DNA of 41,095 bases from Candidatus Accumulibacter adjunctus. Lineage in GTDB: Bacteria > Pseudomonadota > Gammaproteobacteria > Burkholderiales > Rhodocyclaceae. Position numbers and translations under genes: made by a program. The notes beneath the pieces are model-generated. The model did not search any database and was not told the DNA's origin. It was given only the letters and a program-made list of their open reading frames with translations. Where the stretch lies: positions 9,831-50,925 of the forward strand of contig JFAX01000014.1 in the NCBI GenBank assembly GCA_000585015.1. The letters run 5' to 3'. Shown piece after piece: positions 23,111-35,100 of this stretch. The number at the start of each line of letters is the position of its first letter. Position 1 is the first letter of the stretch.

Positions 23111-26100
23111 ATGTTTCGACGCACGAAACATTGGTTGGGGCTGCTCCTGTTCTGGTTCGTCCTCGCCGGCCAGACTTGGGCCATGCCGTGCGACGTCGAC
23201 GCCGACGGCGACATCGACCTCAACGACCTCAACCTCATCCAGCAAGCCATCCTCGCCCGTGCCAAGGTCAGCGGCGTGGACGATCCGCGCGACCCCGACC
23301 AGAACGGCCTCATCAACTCGATCGACGGCCGCCTGTGCGCCCTGCGCTGCACGCGCGCCAAATGCGGCACCGTCAACCAGGCGCCATTCGCCAACGCAGG
23401 ACCCGACCAGACGGTCAAGGTTGGCGACCCCGTCGTGCTCAGCGGCGCCGCCTCGTCCGACCCCGACGGCGATCCGCTGCGTTACACCTGGACCTTCAGC
23501 AGCCGCCCGCCGGCCAGTCTCGCCAGCCTGCTCGACGCCGCCACCGTCGCCCCGCGCTTCACCGCCGACAAGCCCGGGCAGTACCTCATCCAGCTCATCG
23601 TCAGCGACGGCAAGCTCAACAGCCTGCCCGACACCGTCATCATCAGCACCGAGAACAGCCGCCCGATCGCCAATGCCGGTCCCGACCAGAGCGTCCGCGT
23701 CGGCACCCTCGTCACCCTCAATGGCGGCCACTCGACCGACGTCGATGGCGACCCGCTCACCTACACCTGGCAACTCGCCAGCGTCCCGCCGGGCAGTGGC
23801 GCCACGCTCAGCAACCCCAACACCGTCAATCCCACCCTGCTCATCGACCAGCCCGGCAGCTACCTCATCGCGCTCACCGTCAGCGATGGCCAAGTTCCCA
23901 GCCTGCCCGACACCGTCGCCGTCACCACCGAGAACTCGCCGCCGGTCGCCAACGCCGGCGCCAACCAGTCGATCCCGCTCGGCGTCACGATCACCCTCGA
24001 CGGCAGCCGCTCGAGCGACGTCGATGGCGACCCGCTCACCTTCCGCTGGTCGCTGCTCGCCCGCCCGCCGGGCAGCACCGCCGTTCTCGGCAACCCCAGC
24101 AGCGTCAGCCCGGGCTTCAATGCCGATGCGCCCGGCACCTACGTCGCGCAGTTGATCGTCAACGACGGCAACGTCGACAGCGCACCGGCCAGCGTCACCC
24201 TCACTACCGCCAATGCCGCACCGATCGCCCACGCCGGTCCCGACCAGAGCGTACCGCTCGGCAGTACCGCCACCCTCGACGGCAGCGCCTCGCGCGACCC
24301 CGAAGGCGCCGCGCTCAGCTACACCTGGTCGCTGACCGGACGGCCCGCCGGCAGCAATGCCAGCCTCAGCGGCAGCGACACCGTCAACCCGAGCTTCACC
24401 CTCGATCGCCCCGGCAACTATGTTGCCCAGTTGATCGTCGGCGACGGCCACCTCGCCAGCGCGCCCGACACGGTCACCGTGTCGACCAGCAACTCGCGGC
24501 CGGTCGCCGACGCCGGCGCTGCGCAGACCGTCACCGCTGGCACAGCGGTCCAGCTCGACGGCAGCGCCTCGCGCGACGCCGACGGCGACCCGATCACCTT
24601 CGCCTGGTCGCTGACCACGCAGCCGCCGGGCAGCAACGCCGCCATCGCCCCGGCCGACCGCGTCAGCCCGAGCTTCATCCCCGACCTTGCCGGCACCTAC
24701 ATCGCACAACTGATCGTCAGCGACGGCCAGCTCAGCAGTCTGCCGGCAACCGTCGTCATCACCGTCGCTGCCGCCAATCGAAAGCCGATCGCCGTTGCCG
24801 AAGCGATCCCAACGCAGACCACCGTCGGCAGCCCGGTCGTTCTCAAGGGCAGCGCCTCGTCCGACCCCGACGGCGATCCCCTGACCTGGAGCTGGAGCAT
24901 TGCGCTGCGGCCGGGCGGCAGCAACGCCAGCGTCGTCAGCCCGACCACGGCACAGACTTCGTTCGTGCCGGACGTGCCGGGTGTCTACACGATCCAACTC
25001 GTCGTGCGCGACGGCAAGGTCGACAGCGTGCCGGCGCTGGTCGTCGTGCAGGTGCAGGCGCTCAATCATCCGCCGGTGATCACCAGCACGCCGGTGACCA
25101 CCGCGACCGTCGGCCAGCCGTACAGCTACGCGGCCGAGGCCATCGATCCGGACCTGGGCGATGTCCTCACCTGGTCGCTGCTCACCGCCCCGAGCGGGAT
25201 GAGCATCGACCCGGCCAGCGGCCTGGTCAGCTGGACGCCGGCAGTGGGGCAGGTGGGCAACCCGACGGTGTCGGTACGGGTGGCTGATCAGGGCGGGCTG
25301 CTGGCGACGCAGGATTTCGAGATCGCCGTCAGGGAGCCGAATCATCCGCCGGTCATCACCTTCGCCGGCATTGCGCCGCAGTGGACGAAGCTTGCACCGA
25401 CCGGCACGCCGCCAACGCCACGCTCTCACGTGAGCAGCGCCTATGATCCGCTTACCGACAGAATGATTGTCTTTGCCGGGGTTCAACCCGGTGATCTGAA
25501 GACCAACGAGGTTTGGGTGCTGATCAATGCCGCGGGCCGCGCAGGCCCTCCCGAATGGCAAAGGCTCGCGCCAACCGGAACCCTGCCAGGCCCTCGCCAT
25601 ATCGCCATGACGGCCTATGATGCGACCGCGAACCGACTGATCATGCACGGGGGATGCCCAGAAAATTGCGGCACGGCGTTCGTTGATACCTGGGTGCTCA
25701 CCAACGCCAATGGCTTGGGCGGCACTCCCGAGTGGATCCAACTGCCTTCCGGTACCAGCGACTTGACGGCAGGACATGCCTACGACCCGATCACGAACCG
25801 CTTGATTCTCTTCGGCGGCGCGACTCCCGCAGCACCGTTCAACGACACGAGTGCGGTACGGGTGCTCGTGGACGCCAACGGAATTGGTGAACCGCGATGG
25901 ATCGATCTCTCGCCGCTGGGCACTCGACCTCCGCCACGTTCGGAGTTGTACGCCCTGGGCTACGACGGTGTGAACAATCGCCTGCTGGTGTTCGGTGGCT
26001 ACCGCTGGCGCGGCATCGAGTACAACGATGTGTGGGTGCTGCAGCACGCCAATGGCCTGGGCGGAGCACCCGAGTGGCAGCAACTCGCGCCCGACGGAAC

Positions 26101-29100
26101 GGCGCCCGACCCGCGCGCGAACATGCCCTCGCACTATGACCCGAACAGCAACCGGCTGATCGTCTTCGGCGGGCTGCGTCAGGGTGCGACGCCGGCCGCG
26201 GTTTTTGACGAGACCTGGGTCCTGTCCAACGCCAACGGACTGGACGGCACGCCGCGGTGGAGCCGGCTGGCTTCATCCGGAGCCATTCCGGCGCCGCGCC
26301 GCAGCCACGCCGCCGTTTACGATCCGCGCAGCAATCGGCTGGTGACGGGCCTGGGTTATAACGATCTGAGCGGCGAGACCCTCAACGACGCCTGGGTTCT
26401 CTCCAACGCCTCGGGCAACTGCACCGCCGGGCAGCCTTGCACGTTCAAGGCAATGGGGACTGACCCTGATGCGGGCGACGTCTTGACCTATTCTCTCGAC
26501 GCTGCTCCGGCAGGGATGACGATCGATGCGGCCAGCGGGGCGATCATCTGGACGCCAGCGAGCGCGCAGATCGGCAACCACGCAGTGACGGTGCGGGTTA
26601 CCGACCGCGGTGGGCTTTTCGCGACCCAGACCTTCACCGCGACCGTGGCGCCGGTGGCCGTGCCGAACGTCGTCGGGCTGGCGCCCGAGTGGGCGGAGTC
26701 GTTCATCAGCGCGGCCGATCTCACCGTCGGCACGAAGACTAGCCAGGGTGGGGCGATCACGCTCAACTTTGACAGCTTGCCGAGCCGGCAGGGGTGGGCT
26801 TACGAAGCAGCCTTCAATCCAGTTTCTGAAGAACGGATCTTCTCTTTGGCTAGCGGCCGCTTAATCCAGAATTCGATCGGTATACCAATGACGGGACACG
26901 ATCACAACGCGTATCGGATGGTTGTCGACATCAGCCCGCGGCTGCCGTTCGCTGCAGAGATAGCGGCCAGTGTGCTTGAAGAGCAGGCCACGTATTCGTT
27001 TGGTTTCTGTTTTGACATCGAGACCAAGCCTCGCCTTTTCGGAGTAGGCGTTGGGCAGAGCGGTCTCTTGGCGCAAGGCACACCAGCGTCTTTGGGGTCC
27101 ACTACGGTTGCTCAGCTTCACACGTATCGCATGAGTGGAACAGGTGGCGGAGCGTTCACGTTCTCTCTAGACGGGGAAGCCAGATCTAGCGGCATCGGTA
27201 GCCCGGCCATTCCACCGCTGGCCGCAAGTTCCCTTCTCTTTGGTGATTGCACTGGTGGAAATAACGCCCGCGCCGAAATCACGGCCTACTCCTTCACCCA
27301 GCCCCGCGTCGTCGGCCAGAACCCGCCCGCAGGAACGCTGGTGCCGAACAAGACCGCGGTCGATCTCACCATCGTCGACGGCCCGGCCACCGAAACGGTG
27401 CCCAACGTCATCGGCCTGTCCCAGCCTGCCGCTGAAGCCGCCATTGTCACCGCCAACCTCAAGCCGGGCGCCGTCACCAGCGCGCCGCACCCAACGATTC
27501 CCGCCGGGCAAGTGAGCGACCAGTCCCCGCTGCCGGGCATCCACGTCCCCAAGGACACGCCGGTGGCGATCGTCATGTCGACCGGACCCCCGGCGCCCGT
27601 CAATGTCGCACCCATCATCACCTCCGCGCCGGTGCTTACCGCCACCGCCGGCCAGCCCTATGGCTATCAGGTGACGGCCACCGACGCGAACGCTGGCGAC
27701 GCGCTCGCCTATTCGCTCACCACCGCCCCACCTGGCATGCAGATCAACCCCGCGACGGGGGTGATCGACTGGACGCCAGCCGCTGCCCAGATTGGCAGTC
27801 ACCCCGTCACCGTCCGCGTCACCGACCCGGGCGGGCTCTTCGACGAACAAAGCTTCTCGATCAACGTCAGCGCCCCGCCGCCGGTGAATCTGCCGCCGGC
27901 GTTCACCTCTACGCCGATCATCACCGCGACCGTCGGCCAACCCTACACCTACGACGTCAACTCGACCGACGACCGGACATGCGAGAACGGCAATCTGATC
28001 CTTAATGGTAGCTTCGAGCAAAGCTCGCTGATCGGTGTCGGAACCTTGTTGGCGGGTTCAACCGCGATCACCCACTGGACCGTTGGGGGTGTAACGATTG
28101 ATCACACCAGTTTTCCGTACCACTGGAACGCATCTGACGGGATATTCAGCATCGACCTGGAAGGCAGCAATCAGCCCGACAACAGAGGGACGATCTTCCA
28201 GACCTTTGCGACCTGCCGTGGTCAGCCGTACCGTGTCCTGTTCGACCTATCCGGTAACCCAGCATCAGGTCCGCTCGTCAAGGGAGGCCAGGTGACGGCA
28301 GCTTCGGATTCGATGACTTTCCAGTACGACATTGGATCGGTGGGGTGGGCAGCCAATGCCACGACGATTCGCTATGTCTTGCAGGAGTTCGAGTTCACGG
28401 CGACCGCGTCCTCGACGACGCTGGAATTCAGTAGCCTCGGGTCGACCGGCTACGGCCCCGTCATCGACAACGTGCGGGTAATACCGGTCAATGGGTCACT
28501 TGCCTACAGCCTCCCGACCGCACCGGCAGGGATGATGATCAACGCCGTGACCGGTTTGGTCACGTGGACACCCATGCTCGCGCAGGTCGGCAGCCACGAC
28601 GTGACGGTCCGCGTCACCGACACCGGCGGGCTCTCCGCCGAACAGAGCTTCACGATCGTTGTCGTTGCCCCGCCGCCGGTGAACCACCCGCCGTCGTTCA
28701 CCTCGTCACCCGTTGTCACGGCCACCGTTGGTCAGCCCTACGCCTACCAGATCACGGCCAGCGACCCGGATGCCGGCGATGTGCTGACCTACTCGCACCC
28801 GACCGCCCCCGCCGGCATGACGATCAACCCCACTACCGGCCTGATCACCTGGACCCCCGCCCTCGCGCAGGTCGGCAAACCCAACGTCACCGTTCGCGTC
28901 ACCGACCAGGGTGGCCTCTTCACCGAACAGGGCTTCACGATCACCGTCACCGCCCCGGCCCCGGTGAACCAGCCGCCGTCGTTCACCTCGACCCCCGTCA
29001 CCAGCGCAGCCGCCGGCAGCCCCTTCACCTATCTCGTCACGGCGACCGACCCCGACCCCGGCGACACGCTGACCTATTCGCTGACTACGGCTCCCCCCGG

Positions 29101-32100
29101 CATGACCATCAACGCCGCCAGCGGCCTGATCCAGTGGACCCCCGCTGCTGGGCAGGCCGGCGGTCACCCGGTTGCAATCAAGGTCCAGGACGCCGGCGGC
29201 CTCTCCGACACCCAGTCCTTCACCGTCACGGTCGGCGCCGTACTCGCCTGCGCGCCGCCGCCGGCGGGGCTGACGAGCTGGTGGGCCGGGGAGGGCGACG
29301 CGGTCGACCGCGCCAACATCAACCACGGCAGCCTGGAAAACGGCACCGCCATCGCCGCCGGCCGCGTCGGACAGGCCTTCCGCTTCGACGGCGCCGACGA
29401 CCTGATCCGCATCGCCAGCGGCCGGACGATCGGGTTCGGCGGCCCGTTCGCGGTCGAATTCTGGTTCAACCCCACGAACACCATCCACACTGGCAGCCCC
29501 AACCAGATGCTGCTCGCCAAGGGTCGCTACCTCGAAAGCGGCGCCAACGCCCCGGTGGCGATCCAGGTGCTGGGCGGCGACGGCCGGCTGCTGGTACGCA
29601 TGCCGCCGGCGCCGGCGCTGGTCAGCACCACCGACACCTGGCCAGCCGGCGCCTGGCAGCACGTCGCGCTCACCTGGAACGGCGCACGCTATCGCCTGTA
29701 CATCAACGGCAGCGAAGAAGCCAGCCTCGACAACGCCTTCTCGATCCTCGACAGCAGCGACCCGATCACCCTCGGCAACGCCGATGGATTTGCCGCCGCG
29801 GGTTATGCCGGCCTGCTCGACGAAGTGACGCTCTACAATCGCGCGCTCACCGCGGCCGAGGTCACAGCGCTGCACGGCGCCGGCGCCCTCGGCAAATGCA
29901 CCGCCAGCTACAGTCGAGCCGACGCCGGCCCCGACCAGGCCGTCGAGGTCGCCGCCACCGTCACCCTCGACGGCAGCGCCTCGCGCGCCTTCGACGGCGT
30001 CGCGCTGACCTACCAGTGGACGCTGAGCGGCCGCCCGGCCGGCAGCGCCGCCATTCTCAACAACGCGAGCGCCGTCAACGCGAGCTTCGTCGCCGACCAG
30101 CCCGGCAGCTACACCGCCGAACTCGTCGTCACCAACGCCGGCCGCACCAGCGCCCCGGACAGCGTTCGCATCACCGCCGCCAAGCTCAACCACCCGCCGA
30201 CCATCACCTCCAGCGCCATCACCGCTGCCACCGCCGGCGCCGCCTACGCCTACCAGGTCACCGCCAGCGACCCCGACGCCGGCGACACGCTCGGCTTCTC
30301 GCTGACCACCTTCCCGGCCGGCATGAGCATCAACGCCGCCAGCGGCCTGATCCAGTGGAGCCCCAGCGCCGGCCAGATCGGCAGCCACAACGTCAGCGTC
30401 CGCGTCCAGGATTCCGGTGGCCTGTTCGACCTCCAGAGCTTCCTCGTCGTCGTCGTCGCTGCCCCCGTCCCGATCAGCGTCCCCAACGTCGTTGGCCAGG
30501 AACAGGCCGCCGCGCAGGCCGCCATCACCGCCGCCTCGCTCACCGTCGGCACGATCGGCGCCGCCACCAGCGACAGCGTTCCCGCCGGCCGCGTGATCAG
30601 CCAGAGCCCCGCCGCCGGCACCGTCGTCAACAGCGGCAGCGCGGTCAACCTCGTCATCTCGAGCGGACCGCCGGGGCCCAGCGTCAGCTCGATTCGCCTC
30701 ACCCCGCACAACCCGCTGCTGCTCACCGGCCAGACGCAGGCGTTCCTCGCCACCGGCATCCTCTCCAACGGCTCCAGCCTGCCGCTGACCGCCGGCGTCG
30801 CCTGGCAGAGCAGCGACCCGAGCGTCGCGACGATCGACGCAAACGGCGTCGCCACGGCGCTCGCAGCCGGCAGCACGACGATCCGCGCCACCCAGGGTGC
30901 CGCCAGCGGCGAAGCGCTGTTCACCGTCGCCCAGGCGGTAGCCGACGGCACGCTGCCGATCGCCCAGATCACCGCCCCCGCCGACGGCGCCAGCGTCGCC
31001 AGCGCCGTGCCGATCGTCGGCACCGCCAGTGACGCCAACTTCCTCAAGTACCTGATCGAGATCGCCCCCTTCGAGACCGGCGTCTTCAGCACGCTGCACG
31101 TCGGCACCGCGCCGGTCAGCAACGGCACGCTCGCCACGCTCGACCCGACGACGCTGGTCAATGACCTCTACGTCGTCCGCCTCACCGTCATCGACAAGGC
31201 CGACAACCGCACACAAACGGAGATCACCGTCCAGCTCACGCGCGACAAGAAAGTCGGCAACTTCACGCTTGCCTTCCAGGATCTCAACGTCCCGATGGCC
31301 GGCATCCCGATCAGCGTCGTGCGCAGCTACGACAGCCGCGACAAGACCAAGGGGGATTTCGGCATCGGCTGGCGGCTGGATGTCCAGAGCCTGCGGCTAC
31401 GGGTGACCGGCATTCCCGGCGACGGCTGGCGGATTGACCGTACGGGCGGCGTCCTGAACCGGCTGTACTCGCTGAAAGAGACACGAGCGCACAAGGTCGC
31501 CATCACGCTACCCGACGGCAAGGTCGAAGAATTCACGCTGACGCCGGTGCCCGACAGTCAGCGCTTCAGCACGCTCGATGCGACTAGCGCGGTCTACTCG
31601 CCGGGTGCGCAGACCCGCGGAACATTGCAGCCAGTCGGCGGTACCGACCTGATCATCGTCGGCGCGCAACCAGGAGCGGTTCAGCTGCTCACCCCGGGAT
31701 ACGAACTCTACAACCCGGCGGAGTACGAATACACCACCCCCGAAGGTCAGGTCATCCTGATCAGCCGCAGCGAGGGCGTCAAACAGATCCGCGACCGCAG
31801 CGGCAACACCGTCAGCTTCGCCCCCGGCGGCATCATCCACTCGGCCGGCAAGAGCATCACCTTCGCGCGCGACGGCCAGGGCCGCATCAGCACCGTCACC
31901 GACCCGATGGGCAACGCGCAGACCTACGCCTACGACATCAACGGCGACCTCGCCAGCCACACCGACGCCGAAGGCCGCCGCACCAGCTTCCTCTACAACT
32001 ACGAGCACGGCCTGATCGAGATCCAGGACCCGCGCGGCGTCCGCCCGATCCGCAACGAATACGACGCCGCCGGCCGGCTGATCAAGAGCATCGACGCCTA

Positions 32101-35100
32101 CGGCAAGGAAATCACCTACACCCACGACCTCGGCGCCAACCGCGAACTGATCACCGACCGCCTCGGCAACACCACCATCCACGTCTACGACGACCTCGGC
32201 AACGTCACCCAGACCGCCGACCCGCTCGGCGGCGTCACCAACCGCAGCTACGACGCGCGCGGCAACACCCTCAGCGAGACCGACCCGCTCGGCCGCACGC
32301 GCACCACCACCTACGACGGCCAGGACAACCGCCTCACCGAGACCGACCCGCTCGGCCAGACCACCCGCTACACCTACAACAGCAACCGCCAGGTCCTGAC
32401 CATCACCGACGCCCTCGGCCGCACCACGAGCAACGCCTATGACGCCAACGGCAACCTGACCAGCAGCACAGACCCGGCCGGGCAGGTGACGACCTACACC
32501 TACGACGCCCGCGGCCTGCAGACCACGCGCACCGACCCCCTCGGCAACGTCACGCAGTACGCCTACGACGCTTCGGGCAACCTCGCCAGCGAGACCGACC
32601 CGCTCGGCCGCGTCACCAGCTACAGCTACGACGCCAACGGCAACCGCCTGACCCAGTCGACCACCCGCAGCACCGCCGGCGGCCCCGAGACGCTGAGCAC
32701 CCGCTTCACCTACGACAAGGCCAATCGCCTGACCGAGACCACGCATCCTGACGGCTCGATCACCCGCGTCGCCTACAACGCCATCGGCAAGCAGAGCGTC
32801 ACCACCGACCCGCTCGGCCGCGAGACGAAGTTCGACTACGACGACATGGGGCGGCTCACCCGCACCACCTATCCCGACGGCAGCAGCGAATCCTCGGCCT
32901 ACGACGCCGAAGGCCGGCGTACCGGCAGCACCGACCGGGCAGGGCGGACGACCACCTCGACCTACGACCCGCTCGGCCGGCTGATCGAAACCATCGCCCC
33001 GGATGGCAGCCGCACGACCACGACCTACGACGCCGCCGGCCAGGTTCTGGCGAGCACCGACGCGCGCGGCAACGTCACCGGCTACGAGTACGACGCCGCC
33101 GGCCGCCGCAGCAAGGTCACCGACGCGGCCGGCGCGGCGACTCTGTTCACCTACGACGCCCTCGGCAACCAGATCCAGGTCACCGACGCCAACGCCCACA
33201 GCGTCGGCTTCCAGTACGACGCCAGCAACCGCCGCACGCGCACCACCTACGCCGACGGCACTTTCGACCAGGTCAGCTACGACGCCCTCGGTCGCCAGAC
33301 CGCCAAGACCGACCAGGCCGGCAAGACCACCCAGTTCGCCTACGATGCCCTCGGCCGCCTGACCAGCGTCACCGACGCGCTCGGCCAGATCACCCGCTAC
33401 GGCTACGACGAACAGGGCAACCAGCTCACCCAGACCGACGCCGAAGGGCGCACCACCAGCTTCGCCTACGACCGGATGGGCCGGCGCATCAAGCGCACGC
33501 TGCCGCTCGGCCAGAGCGAGACCTTCAGCTACGACGCCGCCGGAAACCTGCGGACGAAGACCGACTTCAACGGCCGCACGACCACCTACACCTACGACAC
33601 GGTCAATCGCCTGACCCGCAAGACGCCCGATGGCAGCCTCGGCCAGCCGCCGGTGGTCTTCAGCTTCACGCCTTCCGGCCAGCGCGCCAGCATGCAGGAC
33701 GCCAGCGGCAGCACCACCTACAGCTACGACAACCGCGACCGCCTGCTGAGCAAGGCGACGCCGCAGGGCACGCTCAGCTACAGCTACGACGCCGCCGGCA
33801 ACCTCACCCGCATCCAGTCGAACCACGCCGGGGGCGCGGCGATGGACTACGCCTACGACGCGCGCAACCGGCTCGCCTCGGTCACCGACGCCGAGGGCCG
33901 CGTCACCACCTACAGCTACGACGCCGTCGGCAACCTCGCCGGCTTCCTCTACCCGAACGGCGTGCAGACCACCTACACCTACAACCCGCTGAACCGCCTG
34001 ACCAACGTCACCGGCGCCAGGGGCGGGACGACGATCGCCGGTTACACCTACACGCTCGGGCCGTCAGGCAACCGCACCGCGGTGACCGAAGCGAGCGGCC
34101 GCCGCGTCGATTACACCTACGACGACCTCTATCGCCTGAGAAGCGAGACGATCAGCGCCGACCCGGCCGGGCCGAACGGGGCGATCGCCTACACGTATGA
34201 CCGAGTCGGCAACCGGCTGACGCGGGTATCGACCGTGGCCGGCATCGCCGATCAGAGCTTCAATTACGACTTCAACGACCGCCTCGACGGCGAGGGCTAC
34301 GACAACAACGGCAACACGCTGACCTCGGGCGGCCGGACCTTCGGCTATGACTTCGAGAACCACCTGACGAGTGCCGATGGCGGCGTGAGCTTTGTCTATA
34401 ACGGCGACGGGATTCGGGTGGCGAAGACGGTGGGTGGGGTGACGACGGGCTTCCTGGTCGATGAGCGGAATCCGACGGGGTATGCGCAGGTGCTCGAGGA
34501 GATTGTCGGCGGGGCGGTGGAGCGGAGTTATACGTATGGGTTGAAGTTGATCAGCCAGAAGCAGGCTTCAGGGGTGAGTTTTTATGGGTTTGATGGGCAT
34601 GGGAGTGTCAGGTATTTGACGGATGCAAGTGGGAGTGTGACGGATAAGTATTCGTATGAGGCGTTTGGGAATTCGGTGGGGCAGACGGGGGCGACGTTGA
34701 ACGCTTATCTGTATGCGGGGGAGCAGTTCCTTGACGATATTGGCGGATACGGGCTTCGTGCGCGAGTGTATTACCCAGCACGTGCCCGTTTCGATACGGT
34801 GGACCCTTCTCCCGGCGACCCCAGAACTCCATCGACGAACAACACATACCTCTACGCCGCAGCCGATCCCGTAAATCGATATGATCCTCTCGGGCTATTT
34901 TCAGTGACTGAGTTAGGCGCCGTCACGGCAATAACGAGTATCTTGTCCACGGTTAGTTACAGGGTTTTCTTCCCGTCGAATCGTAGCCGAAGGAATTGGC
35001 CAGATGCGGTGGGCTACGGGGTCTCGATCACCGGAAGTATTAACCCCGTATCCGCTGTGTTTTGGACCGGAGTTCTAGCCGCGGCTGCTTCTACTGCCGG

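Noticed and set aside
22976-26134. Very long minus-strand open frames opposite the PKD region and elsewhere in the RHS genes (also 28706-31216, 31508-33826, 12857-14665, 14801-16948)
   Set aside because: They are shadows of GC-rich, repetitive coding sequence on the plus strand. They have biased composition, no family pattern, and repeat exactly in step with the plus-strand domains.
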